64,000 nt of DNA, taken from positions 248,001-312,000 of the forward strand of contig JAEUUY010000011.1 in NCBI GenBank assembly GCA_016787225.1. Direction: 5' to 3'. A program made the translations under genes and the position numbers. Source of the stretch: Chitinophagales bacterium (GTDB lineage: Bacteria > Bacteroidota > Bacteroidia > Chitinophagales > JADJOU01). The notes under the pieces are model-generated. The model saw only the letters and a program-made list of their open reading frames with translations. It was not told the origin of the DNA and ran no database searches. Position 1 is the stretch's first letter; every line of letters begins with the position of its first letter. Positions 51,021-60,217 of this stretch are shown here, in pieces.

Positions 51021-52427
51021 ATGGATTTTCTAAACATATTGTCCTCTATGGAAGGAGTTATTCTTGCATTATTTTTATTTTGTATAGCTGCCATTTGCTT
51101 CTTTGAATTTATCAATGGGTTTCATGACACTGCCAATGCAGTAGCTACGGTGATTTACACAAAATCACTGAAGCCGTTTCACGCAGTGCTTCTTTCAGGT
51201 TCTCTCAACTTTTTAGGTGCTATAGTCAGTGTTAAACTTTTTCAAATGACTGTAGCTGCAGGCATTATCAAGCTATTACCACTAGGAGAACTTATGGAGT
51301 TGTCCACCTATGAGAATATAGCCATCGTATCTGCTGTTGTCATTGGTGCTATCATTTGGAATCTTGGCACATGGTATTTTGGGATTCCTTGTTCTAGTTC
51401 ACATACTCTAGTAGGCTCATTGTTAGGAGCTGGTCTTGGATTTCAGTTTATACATCATGGTTCTGGTGTCAATTGGGACAAAGCAAAGGACATAGGAATG
51501 TCTTTATTGCTATCACCGACATTTGGTTTTACCATGGCCATACTTCTAGTTTATGTCATGCGAAGAGTTCTGAAGCAAAAAGCTCTTTTCAAGCAGGAAT
51601 TGACTAATGAAGCGCCACCTCTTAAGACCCGAGCCTTGCTAATAGGTACTTGTAGCGCTGTTAGTTTTTTTCATGGCAGCAATGATGGACAGAAAGGACT
51701 AGGCTTACTGATGGTGGTATTGATGACCTTTATGCCTATGCAGTATGCCCTAAATAGTAGCTTTGGCGATGAAAAATGTGTTCAGCATTTAGACAGAATA
51801 ACGGCAATTTTGGAGAAAAACAAGCTAGAAAGCCCATTAGAAAAAGAATTTAATAAAATGATCGAAACAGTCAATGAACTTAAGGCTGACATTGCATCTA
51901 AAGCAGACACTACTGTTAAAGCAAAATTTACTGAACGAAAGAGAATCCAATCTATTTCTAAGACCATAGACAAAATCGTAAAAGACCCAGAGATGCTCCC
52001 TAATTCTGCTGATAGAAGTGCTTTGAAAGAAGAACTGCATGTTTTGAAATCCTATACTGATTTCGCTCCAGATTGGGCATTGATGATGGTGGCCTTATCC
52101 CTAGGAATAGGTACCATGATAGGCTGGAAACGCATCGTAGTAACCATAGGTGAGAAAATAGGAAAATCACACTTGACCTATGGGCAAGGTGCGGCTAGCG
52201 AACTAGTAGCAGCATCCACTATTGGTCTAAGTACCTATTTTGGATTACCTGTTAGTACTACCCACGTATTATCTTCTGGTATAGCTGGCTCTATGGTAGC
52301 TACTGGAGGCGTCAAGAACCTACAGAAAGGAACGATTCAAAGTATAGCCCTAGCATGGCTCCTTACCTTACCTGTTACTATTCTGTTATCTTTCGGTCTC
52401 TATTTGATTTTTAGATTGTTTGCGTAA
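51021..52427 (+). CDS. PiT-family inorganic phosphate transporter with long internal loop
   Basis: A 468-residue PiT transporter. Two PiT repeats: FINGFHDTANAVATVIYTKS near the N-terminus with PCSSSHTLVGSLLGA, and FFHGSNDGQKGLGL in the middle with GLPVSTTHVLSSGIAG at the C-terminus. A soluble helical loop (about residues 260-345, RITAILEKNKLESPLEKE onward) lies between the repeats, as in many Bacteroidota members; it may act like a PhoU-type domain, but that is a guess. Imports phosphate with H+ or Na+. Confidence 0.92.
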   Translation: MDFLNILSSMEGVILALFLFCIAAICFFEFINGFHDTANAVATVIYTKSLKPFHAVLLSGSLNFLGAIVSVKLFQMTVAAGIIKLLPLGELMELSTYENIAIVSAVVIGAIIWNLGTWYFGIPCSSSHTLVGSLLGAGLGFQFIHHGSGVNWDKAKDIGMSLLLSPTFGFTMAILLVYVMRRVLKQKALFKQELTNEAPPLKTRALLIGTCSAVSFFHGSNDGQKGLGLLMVVLMTFMPMQYALNSSFGDEKCVQHLDRITAILEKNKLESPLEKEFNKMIETVNELKADIASKADTTVKAKFTERKRIQSISKTIDKIVKDPEMLPNSADRSALKEELHVLKSYTDFAPDWALMMVALSLGIGTMIGWKRIVVTIGEKIGKSHLTYGQGAASELVAASTIGLSTYFGLPVSTTHVLSSGIAGSMVATGGVKNLQKGTIQSIALAWLLTLPVTILLSFGLYLIFRLFA

Positions 52428-52458
52428 AAAATTGGTTCTCTTTTTAATGTTGTAGCTT

Positions 52459-52466
52459 TACATTTG
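52459..52466 (+). promoter_or_regulatory. -7 element (TACATTTG) for rpiB
   Basis: Exact TAnnTTTG match 19 bp before the ATG. Confidence 0.6.
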
Positions 52467-52485
52467 TAGCATAATCATTTGATTT

Positions 52486-52908
52486 ATGAAATTAGCCATT
52501 GGCTGCGACCACGCAGGGTTTGAATTAAAAGAATTTTTAAAGTCAAATTTCAAAGAAATTGAATGGTTGGATAAAGGATGCTATAGTACAGACAGCGTGG
52601 ACTATCCAGACTTTGCGCACGCAGTAGCCAACAGTATCGAAGATGGAGAAACCACTATGGGTATACTCATCTGTGGAAGTGGAAATGGCATCGCTATAGC
52701 TGCAAACAAACACGCTGGCATTCGAGCTGCTATAGCATGGAAGCCAGAACTAGCCTCACTCGCACGCCAACATAATGATGCCAATATTCTCAGCCTGCCC
52801 GCACGCTTTATATCTGAACAAGAAGCTATAGAAATAGTCAAAGCTTTCCTAGAAGCTAGCTTTGAGGGGGGAAGACATCAGACGAGGGTAGATAAGATTT
52901 CGTGTTAA
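52486..52908 (+). CDS. rpiB: Ribose-5-phosphate isomerase B
   Basis: A 140-residue RpiB: IGCDHAGFELKE at the N-terminus, DYPDFAHAVA, the catalytic Cys in ILICGSGNGIAIAANK, RAAIAW and HNDANILSLPARF. It interconverts ribose 5-phosphate and ribulose 5-phosphate in the pentose phosphate pathway. Single gene; converges with the fusion gene at 52915 with 6 bp between. Confidence 0.96.
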   Translation: MKLAIGCDHAGFELKEFLKSNFKEIEWLDKGCYSTDSVDYPDFAHAVANSIEDGETTMGILICGSGNGIAIAANKHAGIRAAIAWKPELASLARQHNDANILSLPARFISEQEAIEIVKAFLEASFEGGRHQTRVDKISC

Positions 52909-52914
52909 GAGTTC

Positions 52915-54849
52915 TTATTCTACCAATCTAGCAAATCTCTTATTGGATTTTGGGAAATCAAGACCATAAGCTATCGCAGTAATTACGGCTGCTACTATTG
53001 CTGTCAATAAACTTTCATTACTAAATCTAAAAACTAATGTTGTTTTGTGTGAGACACATGTGATTAGCGCTCCAATAAAAATAGAAAGCAAAGCAAAGCA
53101 TTGGTATATACGCATTCTAAGCCAATAAGGTGTTTGGGCTTCACCACGCAATGACTCTTCGACAAATCGAAACAAACCATTAGCAATAAAATAAAAACCA
53201 ACTAAAAAATTTATTGGCATCTCTAAGAAATAAAATCGAATAAGAAATACGCCCGTTATAAAATTTGCAATCATAGAATACAACTGCGTTGGGTGTAAGA
53301 ATCTACCAGATAGTTCAGAAATTTTATTGACCCGCGACATAGGATGGTGAAATTGTATCCCCATTTTAGGTGAAGTTTGACATCCATGACAACAACCCTG
53401 CACAAGACATCTTAATCTGCCTATCATTTGTACCCATGGTGCTGCCATAACGAGAGCTCCTGCCAAAATAGAAGCTTCCAACGGAGTATACACTCCTAGA
53501 GTTATCACGGCAAATCCAGTGCCTACTATACTCCCATAGAAGCTATATGGTCTCTGTAATTTGGGGGAGCCTTCAATAAACTGAGCCCACAAAGCAGCTC
53601 CAAGAATAGCACTCAGAGTTAAAGACATGGTTGTAATAAATCGAAAGTCATGTAAGAAGCTCGAAATCAAAAATGCACCTATTAGACTGGCTAAGCCTGC
53701 ATAGATTCCGTGATGAATAAATCGTACATTTCTGTATCGCCATTCTATCCATGTATTCGCTATTTTCTCCGCTTTATTTTTAGCTGCAAACCATAGAGCT
53801 ATTCTGTATTCAATAATAAAATAAACAGCTAAACCCGCCAACACATCTAAGATGGTATGATTACCCGTTGTAAGGCAGCTCATAGAAATTAATGTGGCTA
53901 TGAAGAAGAACGCCGTCTTTAGAGTTGATAAAATTTGTGTATAGTATTTAGCCGATAACAAAGCCCACATTACGTGATACGATGGAAAAGCTGCGGCTGC
54001 GCTATCCATAGATCTCTCTAGTTTTATAAGTTCCGTCCAGCAAGAAGAAAAACTAAATTCTCTCTGCTCTACCACAAATGGTAAACAGAAATAAATACTA
54101 AAAACGATAATCATAGATAACCACGCATCAATAGTGAAATTTCTTAACTGCTCATTTGTCTTCAAAATGAACGGAACAAGCAAGGTAAAAATATAGACCG
54201 AGGAGTATGCAATTATGGTAAAATCTATTAGGGGAATATACTCATCTAACATCGTATTCGTAGAGATAGCAACCATTGGATTCCCTATAAAAACGAAAGC
54301 TTCATATAAAATTAACCACGGAATAAATATTAGAATAAAAGTGGCTAGCTTTGATTTTAAATTTGTTGATTGAGAATTCCCCTCGGCTAAAGATAAAAAT
54401 GGCTTGAATGCTTGGACACCAAAAAGCTTCTCTGTTTTCTCCTTCTCGAAACCTAGAACATAGGCTACAATCATAAATAAGAATAATGGGCTAACTAGCC
54501 AAAATCCCGATGAAGATTTAACCCAAATAGACAATCCGAATGACACAAGAATTGAGCCAAGATATATTGGATGACTTGTAAAAGAATATACCCCTTTACT
54601 TACAAATTTGTCTGGAGGATAGGCATTCATTGGTAAGCCTTCACCATAGTACCATAGAGAAAACATTCCAGAAAAAATGAAATAAAGTCCTATTCCAACA
54701 TTTAATAAACCTATATATGGATAGTCTGGTACTGGTATTTGTACTAAATTGTCAGTAGCACCAGCCCATAAAATAAGCAAATATGGCAGCACTACGACGA
54801 ATAAGCAACCGTAAATTATTTTACCTAAAATGTTTTTTACTTCTTCCAT
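52915..54849 (-). CDS. Three-domain membrane fusion: ICMT-like methyltransferase, PAP2/Aur1-like phosphatase, Lgt-like transferase
   Basis: A 644-residue polytopic protein with three recognisable parts. Residues 1-150: isoprenylcysteine/phospholipid methyltransferase-like (VSKGVYSFTSHPIYLGS, then FEKEKTEKLFG). Residues ~200-350: PAP2/Aur1-like, with FPSYH (H292) and TTGNHTILD (H331, D335); the first PAP2 motif is not clear. Residues ~400-600: prolipoprotein diacylglyceryl transferase-like, with MIGRLRCLVQGCCHGC replacing the GRxGNFxNxE loop of canonical Lgt, HPTQLYSM, and RFVEESLRG. All three domain types act on lipid or prenyl groups at the membrane. The start overlaps the upstream gene by 13 bp. 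It is last in a six-gene run headed by an ECF sigma factor. The substrate is unknown. Confidence 0.8.
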   Translation of the reverse strand: MEEVKNILGKIIYGCLFVVVLPYLLILWAGATDNLVQIPVPDYPYIGLLNVGIGLYFIFSGMFSLWYYGEGLPMNAYPPDKFVSKGVYSFTSHPIYLGSILVSFGLSIWVKSSSGFWLVSPLFLFMIVAYVLGFEKEKTEKLFGVQAFKPFLSLAEGNSQSTNLKSKLATFILIFIPWLILYEAFVFIGNPMVAISTNTMLDEYIPLIDFTIIAYSSVYIFTLLVPFILKTNEQLRNFTIDAWLSMIIVFSIYFCLPFVVEQREFSFSSCWTELIKLERSMDSAAAAFPSYHVMWALLSAKYYTQILSTLKTAFFFIATLISMSCLTTGNHTILDVLAGLAVYFIIEYRIALWFAAKNKAEKIANTWIEWRYRNVRFIHHGIYAGLASLIGAFLISSFLHDFRFITTMSLTLSAILGAALWAQFIEGSPKLQRPYSFYGSIVGTGFAVITLGVYTPLEASILAGALVMAAPWVQMIGRLRCLVQGCCHGCQTSPKMGIQFHHPMSRVNKISELSGRFLHPTQLYSMIANFITGVFLIRFYFLEMPINFLVGFYFIANGLFRFVEESLRGEAQTPYWLRMRIYQCFALLSIFIGALITCVSHKTTLVFRFSNESLLTAIVAAVITAIAYGLDFPKSNKRFARLVE

Positions 54850-55625
54850 TTTACGATTTCATATAGAGACCAACCCGTATTCATCATACTATCATTAACT
54901 TTGAAAATTGCTTTTGATTTAAACTTCACTTCTATAGTTTCTAGTATTCGTTTATTGATAATCCATTTTAGCCAATTTAGATTTTTAAGATGATTGGATA
55001 TTTTTCCTTCATAAATTACACTTGGGCTGAGAAAGTAAACTTGATATTTCCCACTGCCGAATACAAGCTTTTCATTATCTATGCTTCCATCTTCGTAATA
55101 GCTACTATTGTAATAAATTTTCCTTAAAGGATTAGACCCCTTCCATTCAATCCAAACGATACTGGTGTCTTGTGATAAATATCTCCCCCATCTTAGTTCA
55201 TCTATTGGCAGCTCCCATGGTGCCAAACTCATGTGAATCGTTTCTGAATAACCGAGCCCTCTGTAATTTATTCCGTCATAATATAGTGATACCGAAGCCA
55301 GAGGATGATGACAGTCCCAAACCAATTTTTCTTCCTGTATATTCTGATATAGTTCTTCTTTAACTCCGGTCTTTTTGCCGTTAAAGACAAATGTTATACC
55401 TAGTTTTTTATTTTTAAATGTAAAATCATTGTCTTGATTTGGTTTATCAGTTTTAGTTAGTGAAACTTTCTCTGTGGTAATATTCTCAGAATTATTAATA
55501 ATAATGCTGGAAAAATTGATTTTTATAATTAAGATATAAAGCTCTGCCCAATAAGCTATAAAACAATTTCCATTATTATCTATGACATCGAAGTATTTTT
55601 TTTCTAGGTTGAAGAGCTTTATCAT
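54837..55625 (-). CDS. CrtC/AttH-like (hydroxyneurosporene synthase-like) protein
   Basis: A 262-residue soluble, strand-rich protein. The block WDCHHPLASVSL ... RGLGYSETIHMSL ... PIDELRWGRYLS follows the pattern of carotenoid 1,2-hydratase/AttH lipocalin-like proteins (W-x-P-A, G-x-GY-x-D/E, and W-x-WGR). No signal peptide; the first ~40 residues contain hydrophobic strands only. Relatives hydrate isoprenoid double bonds or bind lipids. Overlaps the fusion gene by 13 bp and starts 6 bp after the glycosyltransferase gene. Family call is moderate. Confidence 0.65.
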   Translation of the reverse strand: MIKLFNLEKKYFDVIDNNGNCFIAYWAELYILIIKINFSSIIINNSENITTEKVSLTKTDKPNQDNDFTFKNKKLGITFVFNGKKTGVKEELYQNIQEEKLVWDCHHPLASVSLYYDGINYRGLGYSETIHMSLAPWELPIDELRWGRYLSQDTSIVWIEWKGSNPLRKIYYNSSYYEDGSIDNEKLVFGSGKYQVYFLSPSVIYEGKISNHLKNLNWLKWIINKRILETIEVKFKSKAIFKVNDSMMNTGWSLYEIVKWKK

Positions 55626-55631
55626 GTATAG

Positions 55632-56690
55632 TTATAATAAATGATCTTGCATATTCAATACGAGATTCTTTAATCTCCCCTCCACATCTCTTTCTTCCAC
55701 AAATTTCACCCATCCTTTTTCCTGCCAATAAGAAGCGAGATATTCCTGCTCAGGTTGACCAGCGGTAGGTACACAGATGATTTTTTGCATTTGTAGAATA
55801 TATAAATCTATCAAGGTAGAATAGCCACTGCGGCATATGATTCTTTCTGCTCGCGCTATATACTGAAGCGTCTCTTCATATCGCATACGAGAATGATGAA
55901 TGCAGTTTTTTGATTTATTCAATACATAATCTTGAGAAAAATTTCCCGCAATAAAAGTGACTTGGTATGGCAGCGTTTCGATGACTTTGAGATATTTTTT
56001 TTCTAACTCTGTTCGTCGAGGTTCTGGGCCTGATAGCAATACAAGCAGCTCGATAGGCTCAGCTTTGGGGTCACTCGCTACTTTCAAATCAGGAAAACCT
56101 ATCCATCGCTTGGGAATAGAAATATCGACATCCGTCATAGCTGCACTCAGCTTGACAGTCTCGATATCAGGAATCCATAATTCATCAAAAGGTTTAATTA
56201 ATTTATCTACAAATCGCTGCGATATGCGCTCTATAAAATTAGCTGTTACCAATTTCAATTGATGCGAAATGAGATAACTTTTTAATCCTACTAAGTAGCA
56301 GCCATACCGGTTGTCGGAAATCACCACATCGGGTTGATAGATTTTCTGATAGCGTCGCATGTGCAGCTGTTCTCGATATATGATCCAAAAACGTGTAAAG
56401 GATTGTAATATGATAAATAGAAAAAGAAAATTCTTCGACTTATATTTTATCTTATAAGACGGCAATGTATGTATAATAAGCTCTGGGAAACTGGTCTTGA
56501 GCATGCTCTCCGCTTCTCCATCGCTAAACAGAACGACCTTATTTCCTAAATTATGATAATGCTTAATAATAGGAATAGACCTCGTAGCATGACCCACACC
56601 CCAATTGAGTACCGCGTAGAATATAGTCTGATTTTGAATCAAGGGGAGTTGAAGCCCTATCTTTTCTTTTTGGAAGAATAGAGAATCCAT
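55632..56690 (-). CDS. MurG-like/MJ1255-type glycosyltransferase
   Basis: A 352-residue GT-B protein. N-terminal: TIFYAVLNWGVGHATRSIPI with HATR as the acceptor/phosphate loop; C-terminal: LLVLLSGPEPRRTELEK, then HHSRMRYEETLQYIARAERII, RSGYSTLIDL and VPTAGQPEQEYLA, as in MurG-like and MJ1255-type UDP-sugar transferases. It may glycosylate a lipid. The ATG at 56690 lies 34 bp inside the heme A synthase gene; a TTG at 56643 is a possible alternative just before the fold begins. Part of the sigma-headed operon. Confidence 0.82.
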   Translation of the reverse strand: MDSLFFQKEKIGLQLPLIQNQTIFYAVLNWGVGHATRSIPIIKHYHNLGNKVVLFSDGEAESMLKTSFPELIIHTLPSYKIKYKSKNFLFLFIILQSFTRFWIIYREQLHMRRYQKIYQPDVVISDNRYGCYLVGLKSYLISHQLKLVTANFIERISQRFVDKLIKPFDELWIPDIETVKLSAAMTDVDISIPKRWIGFPDLKVASDPKAEPIELLVLLSGPEPRRTELEKKYLKVIETLPYQVTFIAGNFSQDYVLNKSKNCIHHSRMRYEETLQYIARAERIICRSGYSTLIDLYILQMQKIICVPTAGQPEQEYLASYWQEKGWVKFVEERDVEGRLKNLVLNMQDHLL

Positions 56691-57718
56691 AGGTAGGCAG
56701 CTAATAATAGGAAAGCTGTAATTTGATGAATAACACCTAATGTAATAGGAATTTTTCCATGACTATAGCTTACAGTAAAAATACCTAAAATAATTTGTGA
56801 TATTAACAGAATATAGTATAGCAGATAACTAGGAGCGATGAACATTTTCACTCTATTGACAATAAAAAACCATGCAGAGGCGAAAAATAAGAGGTAGGCT
56901 GTCAACCTATGTACTACTTGAACTATCAATTTTACATTAGGATTGGGTTCATAATCATTCCAATGAGCCCATTGTATAGCAGGACTCGTATTCCATATGT
57001 CCTGAAAAAGCTGGGTTTTAGCCAATAGCAATGGATAAGGAAACACCAAGGCGGCTTTCATACCAGCCATCAAAGCTCCGAAAGCTAATTGAATAACCAA
57101 GAAAGTTCCTATCCACTTCCATAAATATCGGTCGATTAACTCAATACGTTCGGCCGAATGAGCATGCGCATACTGATAATAGGTATAAGTAAGATATGAA
57201 AACAAACTCGTAGCCAAGATAAGATGTATTAATAGATTATAGGCATTGACCCAGGTGCGTTTATCATCATTAAGGCCACTGGCTACCATTAGCCAACCAA
57301 AAGTAGCGGAGAGTGAGGCTAAAAAAATAACTACGAGTAGCCTTTTAATAAGTCTCACCTCAATTTTTTTTCTCACGATAAAATAAAAGAAAGGGATTGC
57401 AAAAACTATACCCATAATTCTAGCCCATAGTCTATGGAAATATTCCCAGAAATAAATTCGTTTAAATTCATAGAGAGACATATCCCTATGTATAGACTCA
57501 AACTGTTTCTTTGCGAAGGTTTTATATTTTTCAAAAGAAATCGTCCATTCCTTTTCATTCAATGGAGGCAGGGTTCCTTTAATCACTTCCCATTCGGTAA
57601 TAGATAGTCCAGAATCTGTAAGTCGTGTGATACCCCCTATTAAAATTTGCACTAAGACCATTAAGCAACCTATCAATAACCAAATAGAAACTGCTCTTGA
57701 AATCTTAGCGTTTACCAT
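56657..57718 (-). CDS. ctaA: Heme A synthase (CtaA/COX15)
   Basis: A 353-residue, eight-helix protein with the COX15 layout: IGGITRLTDSGLSITEW, FKRIYFWEYFHRLWAR (heme His), LLIHLILATSLF, VQVVHRLTAYLL and LGVIHQITAF. It oxidises heme O to heme A for cytochrome oxidase. Length and pattern match the COX15 class. It lies 4 bp after the putative anti-sigma gene; why it is in this operon is not obvious. Confidence 0.93.
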   Translation of the reverse strand: MVNAKISRAVSIWLLIGCLMVLVQILIGGITRLTDSGLSITEWEVIKGTLPPLNEKEWTISFEKYKTFAKKQFESIHRDMSLYEFKRIYFWEYFHRLWARIMGIVFAIPFFYFIVRKKIEVRLIKRLLVVIFLASLSATFGWLMVASGLNDDKRTWVNAYNLLIHLILATSLFSYLTYTYYQYAHAHSAERIELIDRYLWKWIGTFLVIQLAFGALMAGMKAALVFPYPLLLAKTQLFQDIWNTSPAIQWAHWNDYEPNPNVKLIVQVVHRLTAYLLFFASAWFFIVNRVKMFIAPSYLLYYILLISQIILGIFTVSYSHGKIPITLGVIHQITAFLLLAAYLWILYSSKKKR

Positions 57719-57722
57719 AACC

Positions 57723-58508
57723 TTAGTTTTCCATATTTTTCAGAATAGTTTCTGCTTGAGATTTCATAGGGTTATCGTAACTCTTTAACTTTCTAAGAAT
57801 TTCCTTGGCCTCTTCGCGATTGCCTTGCTTGTATATTTCTTGTGCTTGATTAAACAATTCCCTTTCTTTTTGAGATACAGCTGCCGCAGGATTAGATGCA
57901 TTACTTGAAGCAGGATTGATATCGTTATTGATATCCCCTAAACTTGAACTTGATTGACTCTGATTCTTCTTAGTCGCCACTTTCTGTTTAGTGATGGAGA
58001 CAGAATCTACGGGCATGCTTGCTGCTACCGCAGCATTCGGAATAGTTTCCATAGGCAGGCTGGATGAGTCTGCATAAGATTGAATACTAGAAACAGTTTC
58101 TGCTTCCACCATGGTCTGATCTTGAGCATCTACACCAGGGCTACTACTTAGAAAATAATAGATGCCATATCCTAAAATACCCATTAAAATAATGCCCGTA
58201 ATAATAATACCAACAATTCTCCAGTTAATTGGCATTTCTTTCTTAGTCTCAACATTTTCTCTGGATTTGAGAATCTTAGATTCTGAAACCCCTGTATATT
58301 GCTGCACTTCATTTATGAGCAGTGCTACAGACTGATAAGCCAGTGCTCTGTTTTCTTTATCTCCTATGGTATTTACTGCTTCCTTTAAAAAAGGATCTTT
58401 CTCACATTGTATCTCTAATTCTTTTTCTCTTTCAGGGGACAATTTATATTGTAAAAATTGAATCCACTCTTTAGTAGAAAACATTTTAAACTTTCTCTCT
58501 ATACTCAT
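57723..58508 (-). CDS. Probable anti-sigma factor, single-pass membrane protein
   Basis: A 261-residue protein: N-terminal cytoplasmic helical part (1-95; WIQFLQYKLSPEREKELEIQ), one membrane helix (about 97-120; VGIIITGIILMGILGYGIYY), then a Ser/Ala/Asn-rich periplasmic linker and a C-terminal TPR-like helix pair (NQAQEIYKQGNREEAKEIL). It follows an ECF sigma gene by 19 bp, which together with the topology makes an anti-sigma role likely, though no ZAS motif is seen. ATG at 58484 is an alternative start with a better purine-rich upstream stretch. Confidence 0.65.
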   Translation of the reverse strand: MSIERKFKMFSTKEWIQFLQYKLSPEREKELEIQCEKDPFLKEAVNTIGDKENRALAYQSVALLINEVQQYTGVSESKILKSRENVETKKEMPINWRIVGIIITGIILMGILGYGIYYFLSSSPGVDAQDQTMVEAETVSSIQSYADSSSLPMETIPNAAVAASMPVDSVSITKQKVATKKNQSQSSSSLGDINNDINPASSNASNPAAAVSQKERELFNQAQEIYKQGNREEAKEILRKLKSYDNPMKSQAETILKNMEN

Positions 58509-58527
58509 TTTCGTTGTTTATCCTAGA

Positions 58528-59118
58528 TTATAATCCTCTATTCTCTAAGTAGGTTTTCAAAAGACGTTTGCCATTTTGAATATTTGTCTTTACTTGATTG
58601 ACGCTAAACCCTGTCGATTCTGCAACCTCCTGATAAGATTTATTTTGCATATAGAATAAGTCAATACAAATTTTTTGATTCTCATTAAGTGTATTGATTG
58701 CCAATCGCAAATTGTTCGCATCTATTTTGGATGTCTTATCCTCAGAAGCATTAATAAAAAGTTCGTGATCGTCTTTACTCGCAAGCTCATCGATGAGGAT
58801 ATTTTTCGAATCATTATTTCCTGCATTCTTTTTCTTAGATTCTATAGTGCATAGATTCTTTGTTAGTTGATACAACCAGCTAGAAAAATCTTTCACTTCA
58901 ATTCTTTTTAAATCGGAAGCTATCTTATGAAATACAGTCATAGTAAGATCCTCCGCTTCTTTTTGGTTTTTTAATACCCCCAATGCTACTCCAAAAACAC
59001 TGGGCAAATAACGAAGAAACAATTCTCCTAAATAGGAATTATCATGAGAGAATCGATATTTACTTATCAATTCCTCATCCGTAAGACCACTATTTAATTT
59101 AGATCCGAAAACTGCCAC
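58528..59118 (-). CDS. ECF-type RNA polymerase sigma factor
   Basis: A 196-residue sigma-70 family protein. Region 2 (about 30-100): YLGELFLRYLPSVFGVALG, then DLTMTVFHKIASDL, DFSSWLYQLTKNLC. Region 4 (about 135-195): LNENQKICIDLFYMQNKSYQ, EVAESTGFSVNQVKTNIQNG. It heads a minus-strand run of six tightly packed genes (anti-sigma, heme A synthase, glycosyltransferase, CrtC-like, membrane fusion). Divergent from pyrD. The 85 bp between them (59119-59203) carry no clear promoter for the sigma gene. Confidence 0.92.
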   Translation of the reverse strand: MAVFGSKLNSGLTDEELISKYRFSHDNSYLGELFLRYLPSVFGVALGVLKNQKEAEDLTMTVFHKIASDLKRIEVKDFSSWLYQLTKNLCTIESKKKNAGNNDSKNILIDELASKDDHELFINASEDKTSKIDANNLRLAINTLNENQKICIDLFYMQNKSYQEVAESTGFSVNQVKTNIQNGKRLLKTYLENRGL

Positions 59119-59203
59119 TTCCTTGAAAAAATTTGTGGCTAAATTAATTATTTTTCAAGAAGTCCTAAAAAAAATTGATTTTTGCAATTTCAGTAAATTT
59201 CCA

Positions 59204-60217
59204 ATGTATACAATAGTTAAAAATATTCTATTCTTTTTTCCTCCAGAGTTTGCTCACGCTATCACTATGAAATTATTGAGAATTTTACTGGAAATTCCAG
59301 GCCTTAACACCTTACTTTGCTATCATAAAATTGATGATATCTCTTTCGCTGGTATTCGATTTAAAAATAGACTGGGCATGGCGGCAGGATTTGATAAGAA
59401 TGCGGAATATGTGAACATACTGGACAAACTAGGGTTTGGATATGTAGAGATAGGCACAGTGACTCCTGAACCACAAGACGGTAACCCCAAACCACGACTA
59501 TTTCGACTCAAAGAAGATCAAGCTTTGATGAATCGAATGGGGTTTAATAATTTAGGTGTAAAAAAAATAATAGAAAACCTAAAAAAATTTCAAGGCAAAG
59601 GTTATGTTATCGGAGGCAATATAGGCAAGAACAAATGGACTCCCAACGAAGAAGCCCATCTAGACTATCAAAAATGCTTTGAGGCTATGTATGACTTTGT
59701 CGATTATTTTGTGGTCAATGTCAGTTCACCAAATACCCCTAATCTTAGAGCACTTCAGGATAAAGATACCTTGATAAAAATATTTGAGGTGCTTCAAGAG
59801 TTTCGTAAAAATCAATCCGTTTCTAAACCTATCTTTCTCAAAATAGCACCTGACCTCACAGAAGGGCAGTTAGATGATATCATTTCTGTATATCACAGTC
59901 AGCATATTGACGCCCTCATAGTATCGAATACAACGATAGATTATGAAGTCTTAAATAGAAATAAAGATTTTGCCTATTCAGAAAAAATGGGCGGCATTAG
60001 CGGTAAGCCCATAGCTTATAAGACAAATGAAGTTATTCGATATTTAAAGTCCAAAGACGCATCAATAAAACTCATAGGTGTTGGCGGTATAGATAGTGCT
60101 GCATCGGCACAAGAAAAAATTGACCTAGGTTGTGAATTGCTGCAAGTATATACAGGCTTTGTATATAAAGGAAATGGACTGATTAAAGAGATTTTGAAAG
60201 GTATTACTTCAAAATAG
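59204..60217 (+). CDS. pyrD: Dihydroorotate dehydrogenase (quinone), class 2
   Basis: A 337-residue PyrD. N-terminal helices for quinone access ([17 protein letters not shown]) mark class 2. FMN and substrate motifs: [52 protein letters not shown] with catalytic Ser, KIAPDLT and SNTT. It oxidises dihydroorotate to orotate in pyrimidine synthesis, passing electrons to quinone at the inner membrane. ATG at 59204 chosen; an upstream in-frame ATG (59123) would add 27 residues that cover a near -7 element. Converges with ribBA by 14-bp overlap. Confidence 0.95.
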   Translation: MYTIVKNILFFFPPEFAHAITMKLLRILLEIPGLNTLLCYHKIDDISFAGIRFKNRLGMAAGFDKNAEYVNILDKLGFGYVEIGTVTPEPQDGNPKPRLFRLKEDQALMNRMGFNNLGVKKIIENLKKFQGKGYVIGGNIGKNKWTPNEEAHLDYQKCFEAMYDFVDYFVVNVSSPNTPNLRALQDKDTLIKIFEVLQEFRKNQSVSKPIFLKIAPDLTEGQLDDIISVYHSQHIDALIVSNTTIDYEVLNRNKDFAYSEKMGGISGKPIAYKTNEVIRYLKSKDASIKLIGVGGIDSAASAQEKIDLGCELLQVYTGFVYKGNGLIKEILKGITSK

